64,000 nucleotides of DNA from DASZTV01 sp035547515 (GTDB lineage: Bacteria; Actinomycetota; Actinomycetes; JAFAQI01), in contig DASZUS010000003.1 of assembly GCA_035547515.1 (NCBI GenBank), positions 4,817 through 68,816 of the forward strand, in the 5' to 3' direction. Made by a program: the position numbers and the translations under genes. Under the pieces are notes generated by a model, which ran no database searches, was not told the DNA's origin, and was given only the letters and a program-made list of their open reading frames with translations. Shown piece by piece: positions 1-7,281 of the stretch. Every line of letters begins with the position of its first letter. Positions within the stretch are counted from its first letter, which is position 1.

Positions 1-439
1 GAGCGCGGCGGCGTCGTTGGGGAAGTGGCCGCGTGCCCGCACCGCCCGCCGGTAGCGGGCGTTGAGACTCTCGATCGCGTTCGTCGTGCAGATGATCTTG
101 CGGATCTCGACGTCGTAGTCGAGGAACGGGATGAACTCGTTCCACGCGTTGCGCCAGAGCTTGACCGCGGCCGGGTACTTCCCTCGGTGAGCACCGTCTT
201 GGAACGACTGCCGTTGCGGCTGTTGCCACCGTTGCGGCCGACCGGATCGTGCTTGTCATACCCGAGGTGCTCCGCGAGCTCCTCCTCAAGCGCGGTCTCC
301 AACACCCTCTTGGTCAACCCCGTCAGCAGCCCGCCAGGGCCGACCAGCTCCACCCCCTCAGCCCTGGCCTGGTCAACCAGACGCTGCGCGAACTGCTGTC
401 ATCCTCATCGAGCATCACAGGCTCGATCGTGTCGGTCAC
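1..439 (-). pseudogene. Decayed IS256-family (mutator) transposase, internal deletion
   Basis: Two pieces of an IS256-type transposase are readable on the minus strand. Positions about 185-400 read as the N-terminal segment (QQFAQRLVDQARAEGVELVG, then EEELAEHLGYDKHDP). Positions 1-184 read as a C-terminal segment (KYPAAVKLWRNAWNEFIPF, then the hallmark ICTTNAIESLNARYRRAVR). The central catalytic part is missing. The junction near 184 changes frame, and a second frame slip lies near 398-402 just after the GTG start at 439. The far C-terminus lies left of the window. This is a dead relic and marks the left edge of the island that follows. Confidence 0.85.
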
Positions 440-591
440 TAGCCCTGCCTCCCCGCCAAGCACCGCTCGGCGTGTCAGGCCAGCAACCAGTTAGACCGTT
501 GATCCGACAGACCCGCGATACGCGCCGTCGGCGCGTTTGACATCTGAGGCTTGGAAGCGCATATTGAGGCTGACATTGTCAGGAGGCATAA
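440..591. other. Intergenic region upstream of the QueC-like island operon
   Basis: These 152 bp between the IS256 relic and the first island gene hold no recognisable gene. The only clear signal is a strong Shine-Dalgarno AGGAGG at 581-586, five bases before the ATG at 592. The promoter of the four-gene block is presumably here, but I see no convincing -35/-10 pair. Confidence 0.5.
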
Positions 592-1062
592 ATGAGCGAC
601 GGCGATGTGTTCTGTCGTGTTGCGGCGCGAGGCTGGCGCGGCGTAGCTGCTGCGTTCCGTGACGGTGTCGACCCAGATATCGCGGCGATCCGTCTGAGTA
701 AGGCGCTCGCAAACGAACTTCGAGTCATCCGCGGCCTCGACTCGGCCGAGCTCCGCCACTACTTGCGAGTTGTTGACTCCTCAGAGCCACCTACCGAGAG
801 CGATCTAGCCGAATCGTTCGTCTCCATCGTTCGCACTCGGGTCTCGGACCGGGTCCTTCCGCTCTTGGTGGGATCCAGATTTCAGTCCTTCGACGAAGCT
901 GAGGCCTACCTCGGGCGATGCCTTGCGAAGGCGCAGCTTCCGGCGTTTGCCAGGAACCTTCTGCGTCATCCGAACGGCGTAGGTCTACGGCAACCATCAC
1001 GGAGGCGGCACACGACCGCCGACCTGCTCGGCGTTGCTGCCCCGCTCGGAGCCAACGCATGA
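592..1062 (+). CDS. Unrecognised 156-aa protein, partner of the QueC-like enzyme
   Basis: I do not recognise this family. The product is small, without signal peptide or membrane segment, rich in Leu, Ala and Arg, and looks mostly helical. The N-terminal half contains LSKALANELRVIRGLDSAEL and the C-terminal part is basic (RQPSRRRH). The start at 592 is well set by AGGAGG at 581-586. Its stop overlaps the next start (ATGA at 1059-1062), so it is translationally coupled to the QueC-like gene and is probably its partner or substrate. A loose counterpart is the small QatB protein of Qat systems, but I see no sequence match and no N-terminal glycine. Function is unknown. Confidence 0.75.
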   Translation: MSDGDVFCRVAARGWRGVAAAFRDGVDPDIAAIRLSKALANELRVIRGLDSAELRHYLRVVDSSEPPTESDLAESFVSIVRTRVSDRVLPLLVGSRFQSFDEAEAYLGRCLAKAQLPAFARNLLRHPNGVGLRQPSRRRHTTADLLGVAAPLGANA

Positions 1063-2336
1063 GTGAGTTTGTCCAGGACTATGTTCCAGGCGTCGACTAC
1101 CGTCGCGACGATCGATCACTACTGACGGACGAGGGCGTGCTCGATGGATGCGTCGCGGACCTCCTCGACATCGCCTCAACCGCCTACCTCGCCGATCGGT
1201 CAAGCCCGCGTGGACGCGTCGACGACGCGTCGTGGCACAGGAGCCTGCGCGTCGCCGTAGCCGCGAGGGAGCCGGCAATGTGGAAGTCAAGGCCGGTGCT
1301 GGACGCGCTTCTGTCCCTTCTCGCCTGGCTCTCTGACGATGAGTGGGACCTCGACTTCATCGATGGGCCAGCCACCGAGGCACCCGCCCAGCTGAGGCTT
1401 CCTCTCGACAGTGCTGATCGCGAAGTTGCCCTGTTCAGCGGCGGTCTAGACGCGGTCGCTGGCGCGGCTCTTGCCCTGCATGAGAGCCGTCCGCTGATCG
1501 GAGTGGGGGTCTGTACCAACCCACACATGCGCGGATACCAGCGTCGTACTGCGCAGGCGTTAAGGCACGTGGGTTGCGGCGATTTCGTCTTCTCGTCCGT
1601 AACCCTCCAGCGACGAGGCCGCGTGTTGGCTGAAGACCCGACGAGGAGAACGCGGGGTCTGATCTTCTTGGTGTGCGGCTGGGCGGCGGCACGCGCAGCA
1701 GGTCGGGACGAGTTGCTCGTGTTTGAGAACGGCGTCGGAGCTATCAATCTTCCGTACACGATGGCTCAGTCAGGATCCATGACGAGCCGGGCGGTTCACC
1801 CCGTCACGCTTCGGCTGGCGGCGGATCTGTTCTCGCTGCTTTCCGACAGGCCGTTCTCCGTGAGGAACCCCCACATCGCCGATACGAAGGGTGAGATGTG
1901 CGAACGGTTGCCGGATTCCGCGCGGCCAGCGGTGGAAGCGAGCGAGTCGTGTGACAGCTCGGCTGCCGGACGTACCGCGCTGCATCGACGCTGCGGGCGA
2001 TGCGCGTCTTGTCTCCTCAGGCGAGTGTCACTACATGCCGCGGGTCGAGCCGCTTGGGATCCACGTCCGTACCGTGCCGACATCGACGGGGATGATGCGA
2101 GCTCGGCGCTTCCCGAGGTTCTTTGGCAGGCGGCACGGCTCCAGCGTTGCCTGGCAACGGAAGCCTCTCAGCCGGGGGCTTTCAGTAGGGAGTTTCCTGC
2201 AGCGGGGGAGATTCCGGCCGACGCGGTGTCTCAAACGCGACTTCTCGCGATGTACTGCAGGCATGTGGAGGAGTGGCGCCGATATCCCCACCCGAGGGTC
2301 GGTGCGTTTTTAGGCAACCGCCATCTGGCAGCGTGA
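1059..2336 (+). CDS. QueC/QatC-like PP-loop enzyme, possible anti-phage component
   Basis: A 425-aa protein of the QueC-like PP-loop ATPase family. The ATP pyrophosphatase motif FSGGLDAVAGA is at residues 126-136 (SGG at 127-129). The QueC-type zinc site is complete: Cys298, Cys312, Cys315 and Cys318 (RRCGRCASC). Housekeeping QueC makes preQ0 and is about 220-240 aa. This one is nearly twice as long, and its FSGGLDxxAGA form resembles QatC of the Qat anti-phage system rather than tRNA-queuosine QueC. No queD, queE or queF lies nearby. It overlaps the preceding gene by 4 nt and is followed 4 bp later by an XRE-ImmA/IrrE gene. The family is confident; the defence role is inferred from context. 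Confidence 0.85.
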   Translation: MSEFVQDYVPGVDYRRDDRSLLTDEGVLDGCVADLLDIASTAYLADRSSPRGRVDDASWHRSLRVAVAAREPAMWKSRPVLDALLSLLAWLSDDEWDLDFIDGPATEAPAQLRLPLDSADREVALFSGGLDAVAGAALALHESRPLIGVGVCTNPHMRGYQRRTAQALRHVGCGDFVFSSVTLQRRGRVLAEDPTRRTRGLIFLVCGWAAARAAGRDELLVFENGVGAINLPYTMAQSGSMTSRAVHPVTLRLAADLFSLLSDRPFSVRNPHIADTKGEMCERLPDSARPAVEASESCDSSAAGRTALHRRCGRCASCLLRRVSLHAAGRAAWDPRPYRADIDGDDASSALPEVLWQAARLQRCLATEASQPGAFSREFPAAGEIPADAVSQTRLLAMYCRHVEEWRRYPHPRVGAFLGNRHLAA

Positions 2337-2340
2337 TCGC

Positions 2341-3549
2341 ATGACTGCGCTTGAGATTGCGCCTGCGGTTCTGGGTGAGCGACTACGAGAGGCGCGCCGA
2401 GCACGCGGGCTGTCCCAAGAGGAGGTTGCCGACGAGCTGGGCGTGAGCCGACCCACGCTTGTCGCGATGGAGCAAGGCAAGCGGCGGCCGCGGCCCGAGG
2501 AACTTGTCACGCTCGCTCGCATCTACGGTCGCCAGGTTCATGAGTTGGCCCGCCAAACGCCACCGGTGCTCGGGTTGGCAGCGCTGTTCCGTGCCGCCGA
2601 GAAGGGCGCCACCGCCGAGATGGCCGAATCGGTCGAAGAACTTCAGCGAACGGCTGACTCATTGGTCGAGTTGGAGACGATCACTGGCGCACCCTCAGCG
2701 CGGAACTACCCCGACCAGTACGACATCAAGGGAATCCCGCTTGACGCTGCTGCCGAGCAATTGGCAGACGTGGAGCGGCGCCGTCTCGGATACGGAGACG
2801 GTCCTCTTCCGTGGCTTCGTGATGTGCTTGAGGACGAGATCGGGCTTCGCATCTTCGCGCTTCCCTTGCCGGCATCGATAGCTGGCCTGTTTGGTCACGC
2901 GGAGCCTGCGGGGAGCTGCGTCGCGATCAACTCACGGCATCCGAGAGAACGTCAGCAGTGGACGCTCGCACACGAGTATGCGCACTTCCTGACCTCGCGG
3001 TGGTCAACCGAAGTAACCGCGCTAACTCAGGCGCGTTCGTCGGCGCGGGAACGCTTCGCGGACTCATTTGCCGCGCACTTTCTGATGCCCCGGGGTGGCA
3101 TCGTTCGGCGATTCCAAGCCGCTCGAAACAGCCGTGGCGGCGACTTCACCGCCGGAGATCTTCTGCAGATTGCCGCGGCGTACCTGGTGTCAGCGGAGGC
3201 TCTGGCGCTCCGACTTGAGGATCTTCGTCTTGTCGGCGCCGCATGGTGGGACGGCCTCCGAGCTCGGGGGCTGAAAGTGGAGCAGGGCAGGAAGCTCCTC
3301 GGTTTGCCATCGGCCGGCCGGGACCAGGAACTCCTCCCAAGGCGCGCCCGCTACCTCGCGGTCGAGGCGTACCTCAAGGCGGAGATCTCGGAGGGCCAGC
3401 TCGCGCGGTTGCTCGGCACCGACCGCGCCGCCGCCCGCCGAATCGCTCGCGATCTGTCCGCCTCCCTCGACCTCGACGACGCGGGTGGGCTCGTCGCATA
3501 CGAGTGGAATCCCGAGGGCAGCGCAGGAGACCCGGTTGCCGCAAAGTGA
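2341..3549 (+). CDS. XRE-HTH / ImmA-IrrE metalloprotease regulator
   Basis: A 402-aa protein with an N-terminal XRE helix-turn-helix (about residues 10-68, LSQEEVADELGVSRPTL) and a central COG2856 ImmA/IrrE-type zinc metalloprotease domain. The protease motif HEYAH is at residues 211-215, with the downstream RFADSFAAHFLMP segment supplying the usual third-ligand region. Such proteins cleave or inactivate a repressor or partner toxin and are common in prophage control and toxin-antitoxin loci. It starts 4 bp after the QueC-like gene and overlaps the PIN gene. The C-terminal 100 residues (DUF-like, DRAAARRIARDLS) may contact the PIN partner. Confidence 0.9.
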   Translation: MTALEIAPAVLGERLREARRARGLSQEEVADELGVSRPTLVAMEQGKRRPRPEELVTLARIYGRQVHELARQTPPVLGLAALFRAAEKGATAEMAESVEELQRTADSLVELETITGAPSARNYPDQYDIKGIPLDAAAEQLADVERRRLGYGDGPLPWLRDVLEDEIGLRIFALPLPASIAGLFGHAEPAGSCVAINSRHPRERQQWTLAHEYAHFLTSRWSTEVTALTQARSSARERFADSFAAHFLMPRGGIVRRFQAARNSRGGDFTAGDLLQIAAAYLVSAEALALRLEDLRLVGAAWWDGLRARGLKVEQGRKLLGLPSAGRDQELLPRRARYLAVEAYLKAEISEGQLARLLGTDRAAARRIARDLSASLDLDDAGGLVAYEWNPEGSAGDPVAAK

Positions 3550-4069
3550 AGACGTCTTGTGCCTCGACGCCTGCGGACTTCTGAATCTCGCGGCAACCGG
3601 TCGCCTGGCGGAGGTGGCGCAGGCGCTCGGCGTCAGGCTCATGTGTGCCGCGCAAGCGGCCGCGGAGGCGCTATTTCTTCATGAGGAGACTGACGATGGA
3701 CCGGTCCCTGTTCCGGTGGAACTACATGACATCGAGATCGTCGAGCTTGCCCCTCATGAGCTAGCCGACTACATCTCCCTGGCGGTCTCGCTCGATGATG
3801 GCGAAGCTGCCACTCTGGCGCTTGCGAGGTCTCGGGGATGGCCGGTCGTTACGGACGACCGCAAGGCGATTCGGATCGCAGGGTCGCTCCGGCCGGCAGT
3901 GCGGATTCTCGACACGCCGGCACTCTTGAAGCTTCTAGCGCGAGCGCTTCGACTTGACGATGCCGCGATCGCGAACACGCTTCGAATGGTCGAGGAACGT
4001 GCGAGTTTCGTACCGTCACGCTCGAGCCCTGACGCTGAGTGGTGGTCCCAGCACCGCGAGCCACGGTGA
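3536..4069 (+). CDS. PIN-like domain protein, putative toxin nuclease
   Basis: A 177-aa protein with the acidic residues expected of a PIN fold. From a TTG start these are Asp11 (LCLDACG), Glu44, Asp87/Asp88/Glu90 (SLDDGEAATLA) and Asp107/Asp108 (VVTDDRKA), the pattern of DUF3368-type PIN proteins. PIN domains are Mg-dependent ribonucleases, often toxins. The TTG at 3536 is preferred because AGGAGA lies 5 bases upstream and the overlap with the ImmA/IrrE gene is then 14 nt. An ATG-like alternative at 3485 would overlap 65 nt. Pairing with an XRE-ImmA/IrrE protein is a recurring toxin-antitoxin-like arrangement. Confidence 0.8.
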   Translation: MPQSEDVLCLDACGLLNLAATGRLAEVAQALGVRLMCAAQAAAEALFLHEETDDGPVPVPVELHDIEIVELAPHELADYISLAVSLDDGEAATLALARSRGWPVVTDDRKAIRIAGSLRPAVRILDTPALLKLLARALRLDDAAIANTLRMVEERASFVPSRSSPDAEWWSQHREPR

Positions 4070-4398
4070 GGTCCCTGCGGCTCGCGCCCGCGCCAGTGCT
4101 CGCGACCGAACACATCCGCGAGCGCTTCGACCTGTTGTACCTCGCCTCCGGCGACCGCATCTTTGTCGGCGGCGCTCCAAAGCTGGTCGTTTCCGGCGCT
4201 TGAAAAGTGACCGGTTGCCGGGAGTCTAGGACCCGCTGTCGTCGGTGGTGGTGCGGATGCTCGGCAGGCTGTCGATGCCGCAGCCGCGCAGCCGATAGCT
4301 GGCTCCCTTGAGCGTGAGCACGTCGGCGTGGTGCACGATTCGGTCGCTAACGACACCCCTCATCTTGTGGTTGGCATCGACGAGGCCGCAGGCGTCCG
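4070..4398. other. Gene-free stretch between PIN gene and enolase-superfamily gene
   Basis: About 330 bp without an intact gene. It contains the IstB stub (4226-4350) and otherwise no recognisable coding, repeat or RNA signal. It is probably junction debris at the right side of the island. Confidence 0.5.
4226..4350 (-). pseudogene. C-terminal stub of IS21-family helper ATPase (IstB)
   Basis: On the minus strand, positions about 4350 to 4226 translate as DRIVHHADVLTLKGASYRLR followed by a short tail ending in a stop. This is the typical C-terminus of actinobacterial IstB proteins of IS21 elements. The AAA+ core and IstA are absent. The adjacent 4070-4225 contains nothing recognisable. The stub marks the right edge of the island that starts at the IS256 relic. 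Confidence 0.75.
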
Positions 4399-5496
4399 TC
4401 AGGCGACCTGGTACTGGCGCGCGTCCTGGTGTTTGAACTGCAGCCCATGGCCAGGCCGCGACAGGTCCGGCCGCAGGACGCCGCCGGCCTGCGGCTCGAG
4501 CACGCCGTCGAACAGCAGATGCTCGATTCGCACGTGGTCGTGGAAGTACTCGAGGTGACGCAGCCTCCGGACGGCGGTGCAGACGTGGGCGGAGAGGTTC
4601 GGTGCGCAGTGCGCCGATAGGTCGAGCTGATGCCCGTCGGACATGTCCGCAGCTCGCAAGAAGCCCGTGATGCCCAGGCAGCGGGTGACGTCGACCTGCA
4701 TGCAGTCGACGGCGTCTGCCTCCAGCATCGGCTCGTAGTACCAAGGGTTCCACCCATACTCGCCAGCCGCGATATCGATGCCACCGGGCGCCGACTCGCG
4801 CACCAGGCGCAGTCCCGCTACGTCGTCGGAGCTGACCGGCTCCTCGAACCACCTGACGTCGTACTCGTGGCGATAGACGTGGGCCCACTCGATGGCCTGT
4901 CGCGGTGCGTAGGCGCCGTTGGCATCGACGTACAGCGTGGTGTCGTCACCGATCGCCTCCCGCGCCGCGCTCAGGCGAGCACGATCCGCTGCAGGCTCGC
5001 GGCCGGTCTTGATCTTCACGCGAGGTATGCCGGCGGCTACCCAGCCTTCGAGCTGGCGGGCGAGGGTGGTGTTGTCGTACGACGTGAACCCGCCGCTGCC
5101 ATAGATCGGAACGGCATCGTGCGACGCGTCGAGCAGCGTCGCCAACGGCAGGTCGAGGAGACGTGCTTTCAGATCCCACAGCGCAATGTCCACGGCACTG
5201 ATCGCCATGCTGACCAGGCCGGTCGCTCCGACGTTGCGCACCTCGCGGATCATCTTGTCGGTGGCGGCTCGGACGGCGAACGCATCGTGGCCGCAGACGA
5301 TCGGTGCGAGCTTTGCCTCGATGAAGGGGACGGCCGCCTGATGGGCATAGGTGTAGCCGGTCCCGGTGGCGTCTCCTGCAGTGGCCTCGACCAGGACAAG
5401 CACCGTCGATCTCCAGGCCAGTGTGCCGTCACTCTCGGGTTCTTCTGTTGGAATCTCATAAGCCGACGCGCGTAATGCATCGATCGCGACGCTCAT
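4399..5496 (-). CDS. Mandelate racemase/muconate-lactonizing-type enolase-superfamily enzyme
   Basis: A 365-aa enolase-superfamily enzyme with an N-terminal capping domain (about 1-125) and a C-terminal barrel. Catalytic features are visible: a KIK motif with Lys161/Lys163, Asp191 (YVDANGAY), Glu218 in WFEEP, Glu246 (AAGEYG) and His296 (LSAHCAPN). Such enzymes abstract the alpha-proton of a carboxylate substrate, as dehydratases, racemases or cycloisomerases. The K-x-K plus late His arrangement fits the mandelate racemase subgroup, for example sugar-acid dehydratases. Substrate is not predictable. It is transcribed divergently from fdhD and ends beside the IstB stub. Confidence 0.85.
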   Translation of the reverse strand: MSVAIDALRASAYEIPTEEPESDGTLAWRSTVLVLVEATAGDATGTGYTYAHQAAVPFIEAKLAPIVCGHDAFAVRAATDKMIREVRNVGATGLVSMAISAVDIALWDLKARLLDLPLATLLDASHDAVPIYGSGGFTSYDNTTLARQLEGWVAAGIPRVKIKTGREPAADRARLSAAREAIGDDTTLYVDANGAYAPRQAIEWAHVYRHEYDVRWFEEPVSSDDVAGLRLVRESAPGGIDIAAGEYGWNPWYYEPMLEADAVDCMQVDVTRCLGITGFLRAADMSDGHQLDLSAHCAPNLSAHVCTAVRRLRHLEYFHDHVRIEHLLFDGVLEPQAGGVLRPDLSRPGHGLQFKHQDARQYQVA

Positions 5497-5610
5497 TCGA
5501 CGCCACCTTCCACTTGGCTGCGCCTGGCTTGTGCCCGCTGCCGCATGCTGGACACCCCGCGGCTGCGACGCGATGCGATTGCGTCGGCCTCAGGCGGGAA
5601 GATCGTCGGA

Positions 5611-6435
5611 ATGGGTAGGCGAACCGGACGCCACCACGTCCTCCGCTGGTCGGTCGACGGCGTCGTTTCCCGTCCCGACACACTGGCCGCGGAAGAACCG
5701 CTCGAGATCCGGATCGGCGGGCAGGCACTCACCGTCACCATGCGCACGCCGGGCGACGACGTCGACCTCGTACTCGGCTTTCTCGTTAGCGAGGGCGTGA
5801 TCCGCTCTCGGGAGGACGTCCGCACCGTCAGCTACTGCGCGGGCTCCGACGCCGGTGAGGCCAACACCTACAACATCTTGGACGTGTCGCTCGATCCGGC
5901 AACCTCGGCGGCACGGCCCGCCCGTCATGTGCTGACGACCAGTGCATGCGGGCTGTGTGGTCGGACCTCCATCGACGAGGTACGGACTCGACTGCCGTAT
6001 GACGTTGCGGGAGACGAGGCCGCCTGGACGCCGGCAGCCATAGCCGCGCTGCCCGACGCGCTCCAACTCGCGCAGCAGGTGTTCCAACAGACTGGTGGTC
6101 TGCACGCGGCGGCACTGTTCGATGACGCTGCGGCCGCGCCGTTGGTCGTCCGAGAGGATGTCGGCCGTCACAACGCGGTCGACAAGGTGGTCGGCTGGGC
6201 GCTGCGCGAGGACCGGCTGCCCGCGCGAGGGACTGTTCTCGTGGTGTCGGGCCGCGCCTCGTTCGAGCTCGTGCAGAAGGCCGCAGTGGCTGGCATCCCC
6301 GCTCTGGTCGCGGTGTCTGCGCCGTCCAGCCTCGCCGTCGATCTGGCCCGGGAAACCGGGCTCACCCTGGTGGGCTTTGCGCGGGGCGCCACGATGAACG
6401 TCTATAGCCGGGGGGACCGGCTCGGTCTGACGTGA
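5611..6435 (+). CDS. fdhD: FdhD, sulfurtransferase for formate dehydrogenase molybdenum cofactor
   Basis: FdhD passes sulfur from the IscS cysteine desulfurase to the Mo/W-bis-MGD cofactor of formate dehydrogenases. The 274-aa product shows the conserved pair CGLC (Cys113 and Cys116) and the family signature REDVGRHNAVDK. The ATG at 5611 (MGRRTGRHHVLRW) matches the usual N-terminus of actinobacterial homologues. An upstream start at 5545 would add 22 atypical residues. No formate dehydrogenase is in the window. Its 3' end overlaps the convergent membrane gene by 74 bp. Confidence 0.92.
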   Translation: MGRRTGRHHVLRWSVDGVVSRPDTLAAEEPLEIRIGGQALTVTMRTPGDDVDLVLGFLVSEGVIRSREDVRTVSYCAGSDAGEANTYNILDVSLDPATSAARPARHVLTTSACGLCGRTSIDEVRTRLPYDVAGDEAAWTPAAIAALPDALQLAQQVFQQTGGLHAAALFDDAAAAPLVVREDVGRHNAVDKVVGWALREDRLPARGTVLVVSGRASFELVQKAAVAGIPALVAVSAPSSLAVDLARETGLTLVGFARGATMNVYSRGDRLGLT

Positions 6436-6928
6436 TCGGCCGAGCCGAGCCGCTGACCTCGAGCGCCGCTTCGGTTGCGACCCAGCGCCAGGTGAGCGCG
6501 ACGGCGGCGATGCCGACCGGCAGCATCGCGACGATCATTGCCAGTCCGCCGCTGGCATCGCCGTGCAGTACGACGAAGACGCCCGCCAGGTCCATTGCCG
6601 GCATCGCCAGAAACAGATAGATCATCCGCCCGGCGTCACTGAGTGAACGTGCCGGCCCGATCACCGGCAGCCAGAAGAGGATCGACACCGCGAACAGGCC
6701 GACCTGGAAGCCGGCATCCTCGACCACGGTCGGCGTGCTCATCGCCATCCAGACGGTCAGCGCGACGTGGGCGAGCAGGAACAGCGGCAAGGCGATCGCG
6801 GGGGGCCAGGTCAAGCGCCGCCAGCCGCCCCAGCGCTGCGTGGCAAGGATGAGCGCCGGGGCGACGACCGACGTCTGCAGCCCCATCAGCGCCATCTCGC
6901 CGACGTCATGCGGCATCGGTCCCGTCAC
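6362..6928 (-). CDS. Six-helix membrane protein, possible CtaG-like oxidase assembly factor
   Basis: A 188-aa integral membrane protein, last of the ctaC-ctaD operon. The GTG start at 6928 overlaps the preceding stop (GTGA at 6925-6928). About five to six hydrophobic segments are visible (for example ALPLFLLAHVALTVWMAM and MIVAMLPVGIAAVALTWRW). The closing segment resembles the end of CtaG/caa3 assembly proteins, though histidine motifs are sparse. A degenerate subunit III is an alternative. The C-terminal tail (after about residue 165) is hydrophilic and overlaps fdhD. Confidence 0.6.
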   Translation of the reverse strand: MTGPMPHDVGEMALMGLQTSVVAPALILATQRWGGWRRLTWPPAIALPLFLLAHVALTVWMAMSTPTVVEDAGFQVGLFAVSILFWLPVIGPARSLSDAGRMIYLFLAMPAMDLAGVFVVLHGDASGGLAMIVAMLPVGIAAVALTWRWVATEAALEVSGSARPITSDRAGPPGYRRSSWRPAQSPPG

Positions 6929-7281
6929 GACCGCGCCCGCCGTACCTCTGTGGCGAGCTCCCCGACCAAGGCGCCGGCGGGAAACAGTGCGGGGAGTGCG
7001 AGCCACCAGTCCCAGACCCCGGCACAGCCGGCCAGCGCGACCACCACGCCGGCGAGGGCCGCGGGTCGGCTGCGGCGTGGCCCCGGCGAGCTGGCGGCCC
7101 AGGCGGAATGGCGTCGCTGAACCCACCAGGTCGAGAGCGCGATCAGCTCGATGAGTGCGGCAGAGCTGGCGTAGAGGGCAGTCGCGAACGCGCTCTCGCC
7201 GTATCCGAGCAAGATCGCGACGAGCACGCCGTTGGCACCGCCCCATAGAGCGACGACGTCGGGCCCGGACAGCCGGCTCAT
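6925..7281 (-). CDS. Small membrane protein of the oxidase operon (subunit IV-like)
   Basis: A 118-aa protein with about four hydrophobic segments. The ATG at 7281 overlaps the ctaD stop (ATGA, 7278-7281), so it is translationally coupled to ctaD. Its size and position match the small accessory subunit (CtaF/subunit IV-like) of actinobacterial cytochrome oxidases, but there is no diagnostic motif. Call by context only. Confidence 0.6.
   Translation of the reverse strand: MSRLSGPDVVALWGGANGVLVAILLGYGESAFATALYASSAALIELIALSTWWVQRRHSAWAASSPGPRRSRPAALAGVVVALAGCAGVWDWWLALPALFPAGALVGELATEVRRARS

Noticed and set aside
1059..2336. Housekeeping queuosine-pathway QueC
   Set aside because: The protein is 425 aa against about 230, the P-loop is of the SGGLDxxAGA type, and no queD/E/F or tgt gene is nearby.
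4070..4225. Possible small gene between the PIN gene and the IstB stub
   Set aside because: Short open stretches exist on both strands, but no ribosome site, motif or consistent codon bias supports one.
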